Source: Bacteroidales bacterium (lineage in GTDB: Bacteria > Bacteroidota > Bacteroidia > Bacteroidales > UBA932). Taken from it: a stretch of DNA of 15,826 nucleotides. A program made the translations under genes and the position numbers. This document shows, in pieces, positions 1 through 6,863 of the stretch; the first letter of the stretch is position 1, and every line of letters begins with the position of its first letter. The stretch lies in the NCBI GenBank assembly GCA_017429205.1, contig JAFRPH010000005.1, forward strand, positions 1-15,826, written 5' to 3'. Under the pieces are notes generated by a model. It did no database searches and had not been told where the DNA came from. It worked only from the letters and a program-made list of their open reading frames with translations.

Positions 1-87
1 AACTACTACAAGTCGAATAAGCCTGAAGAAGTGGCCACGATCATTGCAGAACTGACAAGCGGATGCAGGACAACTGCAACTTATTGA
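1..87 (+). CDS. 3' end of an unrecognised gene (partial)
   Basis: Frame 1 is open from the window edge to a TGA at 85-87 and encodes 28 residues that begin NYYKSNKPEEVA and end with CRTTATY. The other two + frames stop sooner. I do not recognise the family. The segment is AT-richer than the genes downstream, which could mean acquired DNA, but the piece is too short to judge. It may also be a chance open frame. Confidence 0.25.
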   Translation, partial: NYYKSNKPEEVATIIAELTSGCRTTATY

Positions 88-166
88 AACCGTGAAAGAG
101 AAAACAGACTAAAAACTGTAAACAAAAATCAGGACGGGTCAGCATGCTGCTTCGTTCAATCTAACC

Positions 167-297
167 GGGGGAAGACCCCCGGACCCCCTCCGTCGCTCCG
201 CTCCAAGATTACGAAGTGTCCAAAGTTTTTTTCTGTTTTGTTATTTAGGGGAGACCCCCGGACCCCCTCCGTCGCTCCGCTCCAAGATTACGAAGTG
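167..297. repeat. two copies of a GC-rich direct repeat
   Basis: A 46-bp segment at 173-218 recurs without mismatch at 252-297, 79 bp apart. Each copy starts with a short C/G-rich hairpin. In the first copy CCGGGGG (165-171) pairs with CCCCCGG (176-182) around a 4-nt loop; in the second GGGG (248-251) pairs with CCCC (255-258). The 29-bp spacer is A/T-rich and contains runs of T. The second copy ends 14 bp beyond the stop codon of the minus-strand lipoprotein gene. On the minus strand the repeat is open in one frame and would read CHFVILERSDGGGPGVSP, which is probably not a protein. Nothing else is evident in 88-311. Confidence 0.85.
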
Positions 298-311
298 GCA
301 AAGGTTGTCTT

Positions 312-1427
312 CTATTTCAGGACGTAGTCGGAGACGGATTTGAGACCGGTGGTGCCGAAGTAGGAGGCGACGATGCTGCCTTTGAGGTAGACGCGGGTGC
401 CGACGAGGTCGGGATGGTCCACGAGGTTGAGGGCGTCGCGGATGGCCCCCTTGGGGAGCTCGACGGCGACGCAGGAGGCCTTGGCCGTCACCGAGGCGCG
501 GGAGGCGATGGCGAGGTGGGTCGGTTTCGTGAGCTTGGAGGTCTTGACCGTCGTCCCGGCGGTCGACAGGTCCCCGCCGACGATGTAGCCGAACACCCAG
601 ACGCCGTCTTCGCCCACGTGGTCCCCGGCCTGCGAGACGGAGTAGGCGTCGTCGATTTCGTCGCCGTCGTTGTCGCCCGACGAGCCGCCCGATCCGCCGG
701 AGCCGCTGCCGGAACCGCCTCCGCCGATGACGTAGGATTCGTTGTTCCAGACCTTGGCGGTGTCCACGGCGACGGTGATGGAGCTGGCGGTCGCGGTGCC
801 GCCGTGCGGGGCGGAGAGGTTCAGGGTGAGGATGGTCCGGGCGTCGAGCGTCCGGGTGAGGAGGACTTCGTCGGCGCCCCGGTTGTTCAGGATGAGGGAG
901 ATGGGCCCGGGCTTGAAATAGGCGATGCGCTTTTCCGAGTAGCCGTACATCAGGCGGGTATCGCCGGATTTGAGGAAGAGCACCCCGTCGGGGTAGGAGG
1001 TCAGGAAGTCCGGTGCGACCTGAAGACGCACGCCGGCGTTCTCCAGGATGCAGTTGAGGCGGACCGTCACGCTGGCGCCCCCCTTCACGACGACCACCTG
1101 CTCGTCGCCGTACACCGGCCGGGAGAAGCCCGGCGCCGTGAATTCGATGGAATGGACGGCCACCGTGTAGCTGCCCGCATCGACCAGCAGGGATTCCGGC
1201 GATTCGCCGTAGGCCCCTTCGTACAGGACCTTTCCGCCCGCGTCGGTCACTTTTAGGATGAAGTCGTTCGTGTCCGGGATCTCCGCCGACGAGGCCCGGG
1301 TCCCGGCCCCGCCCCCGTCGATGATCCACCGCAGTTCCCCTTGCCTTACGGACCGGAGCCCGAAGTCGTCACACGCGCCCAGCGCCGCCACCAGCGGCAG
1401 GAGCGCCCACAGTCTTTTGAGTCGCAT
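312..1427 (-). CDS. DUF4493-like surface lipoprotein
   Basis: A 371-residue predicted lipoprotein. The chosen ATG at 1427 gives a basic start, a hydrophobic stretch and a lipobox ALGAC with the lipidated cysteine at residue 19; the frame stays open 26 codons upstream, but that extension would bury the signal. Residues 30-125 fit the DUF4493 pattern of Bacteroidota (GELRW, a threonine-rich loop, YEGAYGES, AGSYTVAV, GFSRPVYGDEQ). Residues 130-230 form a second beta-rich module. A natural glycine/serine linker (235-251) and an acidic DNDGDEIDD stretch lead to a C-terminal OB-like domain (about 270-371; VWVFGYIVGG, YLKGSIVASYFGTTGLKSV) resembling DUF6359. Function is unknown; export to the outer membrane or cell surface is an inference from the signal. 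The gene is divergent from the GH54 arabinofuranosidase gene and shares a 201-bp intergenic region with it, which suggests, but does not prove, joint regulation. Confidence 0.8.
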   Translation of the reverse strand: MRLKRLWALLPLVAALGACDDFGLRSVRQGELRWIIDGGGAGTRASSAEIPDTNDFILKVTDAGGKVLYEGAYGESPESLLVDAGSYTVAVHSIEFTAPGFSRPVYGDEQVVVVKGGASVTVRLNCILENAGVRLQVAPDFLTSYPDGVLFLKSGDTRLMYGYSEKRIAYFKPGPISLILNNRGADEVLLTRTLDARTILTLNLSAPHGGTATASSITVAVDTAKVWNNESYVIGGGGSGSGSGGSGGSSGDNDGDEIDDAYSVSQAGDHVGEDGVWVFGYIVGGDLSTAGTTVKTSKLTKPTHLAIASRASVTAKASCVAVELPKGAIRDALNLVDHPDLVGTRVYLKGSIVASYFGTTGLKSVSDYVLK

Positions 1428-1524
1428 ATCCTTGATTCTTTTACCGGCCGGACACCGCGCCCGGCCGATTGCGAAAATAACCCGCCGCCCCGGCATCGAG
1501 GACAAGATTCATAAAAATGTGGCG

Positions 1525-1555
1525 AAATGTTTCCGGTTGTTTCAAAGAAACATTT
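1525..1555. promoter_or_regulatory. candidate operator: TGTTTC repeats
   Basis: TGTTTC occurs at 1528-1533 and again at 1538-1543, exactly 10 bp apart, followed by the inverted copy GAAACA at 1547-1552. The outer arms form a perfect 9-bp inverted repeat, AAATGTTTC (1525-1533) with GAAACATTT (1547-1555). The cluster ends 29 bp upstream of the GH54 -7 box and lies 98 bp upstream of the divergent lipoprotein start. Spacing of one helical turn fits a protein binding site; the protein is unknown. Confidence 0.45.
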
Positions 1556-1584
1556 TTCTTGTCCTCTTTTCCCTGCATTTTCGC

Positions 1585-1592
1585 TATATTTG
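1585..1592 (+). promoter_or_regulatory. promoter -7 box for the GH54 gene
   Basis: TATATTTG matches the Bacteroidota sigma-ABfr -7 consensus TAnnTTTG exactly and lies 36 bp before the GH54 start codon. No clear -33 TTTG box is visible at the usual distance, so the promoter may depend on an activator. Confidence 0.6.
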
Positions 1593-1628
1593 TTAGGAAT
1601 TGCTGAAATGACCAAACCCTTATAAATC

Positions 1629-4600
1629 ATGAAGAAACTGTTGTTCGGCGCAGCCGTCTGCCTGGTTCTGGGCGGAGCGGCGATCGCGTGCAAGAATCTG
1701 GCGGACAATCGGGCGGCGCTTCCGCGCCCCGAGGGTCCGTGCGACGTTTACGAGCGGGGCGGCGCCCCTTGTGTCGCGGCGCACAGCACCACGCGCGCCC
1801 TGTATGCGGCATATGACGGCCCGCTGTATCAGGTGATGCGCGCCTCGGACGGCAAGACCCTGGACATCGGCGTGGTAAGGGCCACTGCGGACGATCCGGG
1901 CGGTTATGCCGATGCGGAGGCGCAGGATGCCTTCTGCAAGGACACGTACTGCTGGATCACGGTCCTCTATGACCAGTCCGGCAAGGGAAATCACCTGTAT
2001 CAGGCTCCGCGCGGCGGCTTCAGCGGCCCCGCGATGGGCGGGTACAACAATGTCCCCATGGCCGACTGGGCGCCCGTGAACGTGCTGGGACACAAGGTGT
2101 ACGGCCTGTTCATCGCCCCGGGGATGGGGATGCGCCTGAACGATCCGACGGGTACGGCCGTGGACGACCAGGCCGAGGGCCAGTACTGGGTGTTCAGCGG
2201 CCGCCATTACAACTCCGGCTGCTGCTTCGACTACGGCAATGCCGAGACCGACAGCCGCGACGACGGCGACGGCACGATGGAGACCACCTATTTCGGCAAC
2301 TCCCGCGGCTGGTATTATGGCGAGGGCGAAGGCCCCTGGATCATGACCGACCAGGAGAACAACCTCGTGGGCTGTGTCAATGACGACCCGAACGACAAGT
2401 TCTGCGAAGGCCTCGAATCCGTCTCCTGGCGTTTCGTCACGGCGATGGCCGACGGCGAGCCGCACCACTGGCGCTCGATGGGCGGAAACGCCCAGGAAGG
2501 CGCCCTGAAGGTCTATTACGACGGCGGCCGCATCCGCAATGATCGCAGCAGCTACGACCCGATGCGCAAGCAGGGCGCCATCCTGCTGGGCAACGGCGGC
2601 GACAACAGCAACGGCTCCGCCGGCACTTTCTACGAAGCCGCGATGACCGCCGCCGGCACCTTCCCGACGGAGGAGACCAACCAGGCCGTCCAGGCCAATG
2701 TGGTCGCCGCCCGTTACCGGGTCGCCACCCTCGAGGTCTTCCCCTCGCTGAAGGACAACCGTCCGTCCAATGTCCAGACCTTCACGCCCGGCGGCTTCGC
2801 CAAGACCGTGGTCCGCTTCGTCAACACGACCGACGCGCCCGTCGAGGGCCTGACCCTGTCGCTGAACCTGCCGAAGGGCTGGAAGGCGAATGTCGACGGC
2901 AACAAGCAGCTGCAGGTTTCCTATCCCGTCGAGCCCGGCCAGACGGTCGTCGCCGAGTTCGACGTGCAGGCCGGCGCGGCTTCCTTCAACGGCGACCTGG
3001 AGGCCGTCGCCTCCTGGGACGGCGCCGCCGCCCGGGAGCGCGCCCGCCTCAAGGTCCGCTGCACTCCCGCCGTGAAGATCAACGAGTTCAGCGTCACGGA
3101 CGGCTTCATCGAACTGTACAATGCCGGGGACGAGGAAGTGAACCTTTCCGGCTGGACCGTCCGCCAGCACGCGGCGAACGTCCCGGCCTTCTCCGACATC
3201 GAGGTTCCGTCCGGCACCAAGCTCGCCCCGAAGGCCTTCTATGTCCTGGGGATGGCGGGTTCCGGCCTGGCCGTGGACGCCGCGAAGGGGGACGAGGTCA
3301 TCTATGTCCGCAGCGTCGAGGGCATCCAGCCCGGCGATGTCATCGGCATCGGCAAGGAGAAGTACACCGTCAAGGCGGTGAACGCCCCTGCGGCCGAACC
3401 GCCGGCTCCTGGCCGCAACCCGTTCGGCCGGGGCTTCCAGCCCGCCGGCGCGCCCACCACGGTGTGGCAGCCGCTTCCGGGCGGGCACGGCATCGAGATT
3501 CCGGCCGGGTCGAACAACATCCCGGTCATGTCCACCGCGCACTTCCAGGTGGGCCAGAAGATGGCCATCGGCTATGGCACGGACCGGCCCGCCGTCTCCC
3601 GCGTCCTGGAGAAGTACGAGGTCGTGACGGTGACCGAGGTGGGCAAGCCCGGCACTCAGGGATATCTGTCGATGGATGCGAAACCGGGGGACACCAACAT
3701 CAAGGTCTCTTCGACGGCGAACATTTCCGTCGGCGACCGCATCCGTCTGGATATCAACAGCGAAGGCCACGGCATCGAGACCGTGACGGTGACCGCCGTG
3801 GGCACGCCTTCCGCGCGCAATACGCTGAACGGCCCGCTGCGGGAGGACGAGGATCCGGGCACGGGCCTGGACATCGCCGAACCGCTGCAGTTCGCCCACG
3901 CGTCCAATATGCCGTACAGCGTGAACGGGACGGGTGTCACCTTCGAGCCCGCCACCAAGTTCGTGCACTACAGCAACGAGCCGGTGCTTGCGCTGTGCTT
4001 CTCGCTGGAGCTCGAACAGCCGCTGAAGTCGGCCTATGCCATCAACGAGCCCGTCGTGGGCGGCACCGCCGGCTTCTCGGGCAAGGCGGACCTCCTGTTC
4101 GGCGGTCCCGCCCTTTCCCAGAGCGCCGGCAACATCACCCTGTATGACGCGAAGGGCAACGTCGCCGACGCGCTCAACTACGGCCTCGTCGTGGATCCTT
4201 ATCTGGCCGAGGGCTACCAGGCCGACTCCGGCCCGGAGGAGCCCGGCAACTTCGCGCCCGTCCCGTATACGGCCCGTCGCTTTGGCGGACCGGCAGGTGC
4301 CGTCGCCTCCCTCAGCGCGGGCCGCTTCCCGGACGGCGCCGACCTGGATGACAACAAGAACGACTTCACCGTCCAGAAGTCGCAGAACCTCGCCCTGGCC
4401 GCCGAGGCGGGCGCAACCAACGTCAAGGTGACCTCCGTGGAGGGTCTCGTGGAAGGCGGGCCGATCGTTGTGGGCAATACGGAAGTGTTGACCATCAAGA
4501 AGATAGGAACGCCCGGCGGCACGACCCTGCAGTTCCCGGCCGGCGTGGGCACGAAGACGCTCGTCGTCGCCTCGGCGATGAGCTTCGCCCCGGGCCAGGA

Positions 4601-4844
4601 GGTGCTGGTGGGCGACGAGAAAGCCGTCGTCTCCGAAGTATTCTTCCCGCGCGGCTGGTGGGTTCCCCGCGATCAGCTGGTGCATCGGCTGGTGCTGAAA
4701 GCGCCGCTGCGCAAGGCCCACGGCACCGGTGAGGCCGTCGAGGGCACGGGTGTGACGCTCTCCGCGCCGCTCCAGGCCGCTTATCCGGCCGGCGCGGCCG
4801 TCGCTTCCGCACAGCCCACGCCCGGCGCCGCGAACAAGTATTGA
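1629..4844 (+). CDS. GH54 alpha-L-arabinofuranosidase lipoprotein with lamin-tail-like modules
   Basis: A 1071-residue predicted lipoprotein; the signal ends in AAIA with Cys21 as lipid site. Residues 36-363 are a GH54 (AbfB-type) catalytic domain, expected to release arabinofuranose from arabinan or arabinoxylan side chains. Diagnostic blocks are GPCDVYERGG, AAHSTTRALY, YDQSGKGNHL, GCCFDYGNAET and GGDNSNG. By alignment from memory with Aspergillus AbfB, the nucleophile is Glu243 (with Asp241) and the acid/base is Asp325. The three fungal disulfides have counterparts: Cys38-48, Cys103-108 and the adjacent Cys198-199; Cys249 and Cys259 may form another. The C-terminal CBM42 of fungal enzymes is not seen. 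Instead there is a NEW3-like beta domain (about 370-478), then a lamin-tail-like domain starting at INEF (484) whose later parts appear at 834-850, 900-915 and PTPGAAN (1063-1069), apparently interrupted by repeated beta units. Overall GH54 assignment is firm; module borders are approximate. The VKOR gene follows 2 bp after the stop. Confidence 0.93.
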   Translation: MKKLLFGAAVCLVLGGAAIACKNLADNRAALPRPEGPCDVYERGGAPCVAAHSTTRALYAAYDGPLYQVMRASDGKTLDIGVVRATADDPGGYADAEAQDAFCKDTYCWITVLYDQSGKGNHLYQAPRGGFSGPAMGGYNNVPMADWAPVNVLGHKVYGLFIAPGMGMRLNDPTGTAVDDQAEGQYWVFSGRHYNSGCCFDYGNAETDSRDDGDGTMETTYFGNSRGWYYGEGEGPWIMTDQENNLVGCVNDDPNDKFCEGLESVSWRFVTAMADGEPHHWRSMGGNAQEGALKVYYDGGRIRNDRSSYDPMRKQGAILLGNGGDNSNGSAGTFYEAAMTAAGTFPTEETNQAVQANVVAARYRVATLEVFPSLKDNRPSNVQTFTPGGFAKTVVRFVNTTDAPVEGLTLSLNLPKGWKANVDGNKQLQVSYPVEPGQTVVAEFDVQAGAASFNGDLEAVASWDGAAARERARLKVRCTPAVKINEFSVTDGFIELYNAGDEEVNLSGWTVRQHAANVPAFSDIEVPSGTKLAPKAFYVLGMAGSGLAVDAAKGDEVIYVRSVEGIQPGDVIGIGKEKYTVKAVNAPAAEPPAPGRNPFGRGFQPAGAPTTVWQPLPGGHGIEIPAGSNNIPVMSTAHFQVGQKMAIGYGTDRPAVSRVLEKYEVVTVTEVGKPGTQGYLSMDAKPGDTNIKVSSTANISVGDRIRLDINSEGHGIETVTVTAVGTPSARNTLNGPLREDEDPGTGLDIAEPLQFAHASNMPYSVNGTGVTFEPATKFVHYSNEPVLALCFSLELEQPLKSAYAINEPVVGGTAGFSGKADLLFGGPALSQSAGNITLYDAKGNVADALNYGLVVDPYLAEGYQADSGPEEPGNFAPVPYTARRFGGPAGAVASLSAGRFPDGADLDDNKNDFTVQKSQNLALAAEAGATNVKVTSVEGLVEGGPIVVGNTEVLTIKKIGTPGGTTLQFPAGVGTKTLVVASAMSFAPGQEVLVGDEKAVVSEVFFPRGWWVPRDQLVHRLVLKAPLRKAHGTGEAVEGTGVTLSAPLQAAYPAGAAVASAQPTPGAANKY

Positions 4845-4846
4845 CG

Positions 4847-6007
4847 ATGACGCTCCGCAGGTTCAAGACCGTGGCGCTGCTCCTTTGCGCCGCCTGCCTC
4901 GCGCTCGCCGGATGGATGCTGTTCCATTCCTTGACCGGTGCGCGGATGGCGGGCTGCGGCGCGGGTAGCGGGTGTGACAGTGTGATGGGGAGCCCCTGGG
5001 CCTATGTGCTCGGGGGCGTCCCCGTCAGCCTGCCCGCCGCCGTGGCCTATGTCCTGCTGGCGCTCTGCCTTGTTTTCCTGGGCGGGGAGTCTGCGGAGGA
5101 CCGTTCCCTGGACCGCCTCCTCTGGCCGATGATGCTCGTCCTCGGCGGTGCCATCCTCGGCGCAGCCATCTGGTTCTGCTACCTGCAGCTCTTCGTCCTC
5201 CACGCTTTCTGCAAATACTGCACGCTGCTGCATTTGCTGGGAATCCTGCTGGCAGGTTGGATTTTGTTTTCTGGTCGGTCCTTGAGCTTGTCGAAAGGCC
5301 GACCGGAACGGCCCTTCGACAGGCTCAGGAACCGTTCCTGGTTCGCCATCGGCCTCTTGGCAGCGGCCCTTTTCGCCTTCGTCCAGTCCCGCACGCTGCC
5401 TGCGGCCGCCTATGACACCGGCCGGACGGAGGTCGCGCTTCCTGCCTTCACCGACGGGGAAATCCCCGTCCTGGGGCCGTCAGACGCTCCTGACGAGCTC
5501 ACGCTTCTCTTCGATTTCCAGTGCAACCACTGCCGCCGGCTGCATCAAATCCTGCCGGATTTGCTGGAGAAGGCGGGCGGGCAGTACCGCATCCGCCTGT
5601 GCCCGGTCCCGCTGAGCAGCGCCTGCAATCCGTACATCCCGGCCTCCGGCATCGACCGCTTCGCCGGCTCTTGCGCGCTTACGCGCAACGCGCTCGCGGT
5701 CTGGTATGCCCGCCCGGACGTCTATGAGGCCTATTGGGATTACTTGCTGGGCGGTGGCGACGAGCGCGCCTCCATCGCCCCGGCCGATGCTGAAGCCCGC
5801 GCCCGAGCCCTTCTCGGCGACGGCTTCCAGGAAGCCATCCAGGATCCTCGCATCGACGCATACCTGCGCAAGGCGGAGGAACTTTTCGGCCGCACCTCCA
5901 ACGCGGCGAAGAGTGGCGTGCCGCGCCTCATTCACGGGCAGCGCTGGCTGGTCCCCGAAACGGACCAGGCGGACGAGCTGCTGGAGCTCATCCGCCTGTC
6001 CTTGTAA
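4847..6007 (+). CDS. VKOR-thioredoxin fusion, disulfide-forming membrane protein
   Basis: A 386-residue membrane protein. The N-terminal part is a vitamin K epoxide reductase homologue: about four hydrophobic helices, the loop cysteine pair Cys37 and Cys43 (GCGAGSGCDSV) and the quinone-proximal pair CKYC at 122-125. A fifth helix (about 166-181) leads to a thioredoxin/DsbA-like domain with CNHC at 226-229 (FDFQCNHCRRLH). Bacterial proteins of this design reoxidise their own thioredoxin domain and pass electrons to quinone, introducing disulfides into exported proteins. ATG at 4847 is chosen, 2 bp after the GH54 stop; a TTG at 4841 would overlap that stop. Translation is probably coupled to the GH54 gene, a cysteine-rich exported enzyme. 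The stretch at residues 144-163 (SLSLSKGRPERPFDRLRNR) is encoded by a palindromic repeat and looks inserted between helices 4 and 5. The gene converges on the flavodoxin gene with 16 bp between stops and no visible terminator. Confidence 0.9.
   Translation: MTLRRFKTVALLLCAACLALAGWMLFHSLTGARMAGCGAGSGCDSVMGSPWAYVLGGVPVSLPAAVAYVLLALCLVFLGGESAEDRSLDRLLWPMMLVLGGAILGAAIWFCYLQLFVLHAFCKYCTLLHLLGILLAGWILFSGRSLSLSKGRPERPFDRLRNRSWFAIGLLAAALFAFVQSRTLPAAAYDTGRTEVALPAFTDGEIPVLGPSDAPDELTLLFDFQCNHCRRLHQILPDLLEKAGGQYRIRLCPVPLSSACNPYIPASGIDRFAGSCALTRNALAVWYARPDVYEAYWDYLLGGGDERASIAPADAEARARALLGDGFQEAIQDPRIDAYLRKAEELFGRTSNAAKSGVPRLIHGQRWLVPETDQADELLELIRLSL
5276..5334 (+). repeat. REP-like palindrome inside the VKOR gene
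   Basis: Arms of 25 nt at 5276-5300 and 5310-5334 are inverted copies with 21 of 25 positions matching; all four differences are transitions. The loop is 9 nt. The core TTGAGCTTGTCGAA / TTCGACAGGCTCAGG resembles palindromic repeats scattered between genes in many bacterial genomes. Here it is read in frame and adds a basic peptide. The minus strand would encode a similar peptide because of the symmetry. Confidence 0.85.
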
Positions 6008-6023
6008 AGAATCCGAGATAATA

Positions 6024-6839
6024 CTACCGAAGCACCTGCGTGAAGACCGGCTCCTTGCCGTCTTCCGCCAGGACGTACACCTTGATGAAGTGGTCCGGCA
6101 TCTCCACGGCGGGATCTCTCGGGAGGTCCTTCGCGGTGAAGAGGTACTCCACACCGCCCGGGACGGCGCGGCTGGCCACCTCGGTCGCCGCGGCATGGAT
6201 CATCGGGTAGCTGCCCACGGCGGCGTCGAAGATCGCGGCGGCCGCCTCGTCGGCCGGCTTCGGCTCGGAGAAGTCCGGCAGGGGAGCGACCTCGCCCGCG
6301 AGGAAGCCGTTGGCCTTCAGGAAGTAATCGACCTCGGCCTTGGCCGCGTCGATGCGGGCGGCGCGCACGCCGTAGCCCGGCAGAATCTCCGCATTCGGGA
6401 GCTTCGCCTTCAGGTCTTTCGTGCTGGTGTCCAGTCCGCCGCTTCCGAAGGTGCAGAACGGGACGACCTTCTTGCCGTCCAGGTTCAGGACGCTCAGCGC
6501 GGCTTCCACCGGCGGGGCGTAGGTGCCCATCCAGATCGGATAGCCGAGGAAGATGACATCGTAGGCGTTGACATCGACGGTGAAGGGCTTGAGCTCGGGA
6601 AGCTTGCCTTCGGCGGCATCCTTCGCGGTGCGGGCGGCGACGGCCGGAATGTCGCCCTCGTAGGGGACGACGGGGAGGATGGCCTCGAGGTCCGCGCCGA
6701 GCGCGTTGGCGATCTCTTCGGCCACGACCTTCGTCGTGTTCGTCTGGGAATAGTAGAGCACCAGGATCTTCGGCGCTTTCTTCTGGGAGCAGGAGACCGC
6801 GAGCAAAAGGGCGGCCGCCAGGACGAGAATCTGTTTCAT
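6024..6839 (-). CDS. flavodoxin-domain lipoprotein
   Basis: A 271-residue protein with signal peptide and lipobox LAVSC (Cys17). Residues 24-178 are a flavodoxin fold: KILVLYYSQTNTTKVVAEEIA carries the FMN phosphate loop (Ser31-Thr36), VIFLGYPIWMGTYAPPV (95-111) is the second flavin-contacting loop, and VVPFCTFGSGG (125-135) the third. A short extra domain follows (about 190-271), ending in a beta-rich segment, family not recognised. Flavodoxins are normally cytoplasmic electron carriers; a lipid-anchored exported form would act in the periplasm, with unknown redox partner. It is the last gene of the four-gene minus unit, 24 bp after the Nudix gene. The signal type is shared with the M49-like protein of the same unit (both LAVSC). 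Confidence 0.85.
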   Translation of the reverse strand: MKQILVLAAALLLAVSCSQKKAPKILVLYYSQTNTTKVVAEEIANALGADLEAILPVVPYEGDIPAVAARTAKDAAEGKLPELKPFTVDVNAYDVIFLGYPIWMGTYAPPVEAALSVLNLDGKKVVPFCTFGSGGLDTSTKDLKAKLPNAEILPGYGVRAARIDAAKAEVDYFLKANGFLAGEVAPLPDFSEPKPADEAAAAIFDAAVGSYPMIHAAATEVASRAVPGGVEYLFTAKDLPRDPAVEMPDHFIKVYVLAEDGKEPVFTQVLR

Positions 6840-6863
6840 AATGTATGGCTGTTAGTTGATTGC

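Noticed and set aside
241..1329. A minus-strand frame ending CHFVILERSDGGGPGVSPK
   Set aside because: It is a shadow of the lipoprotein gene that runs into the intergenic repeat; the ending is the repeat read in one frame.
1620..4721. A 1033-codon open frame on the minus strand, antisense to the GH54 gene
   Set aside because: Low-complexity composition rich in Arg, Gly, Ala, Asp and His, no family motifs, and the opposite strand encodes a clear enzyme. Long antisense frames are expected at this GC content.
4841..4849. TTG start for the VKOR gene overlapping the GH54 stop
   Set aside because: An ATG two codons later gives a usual start, and neither choice changes the mature protein.
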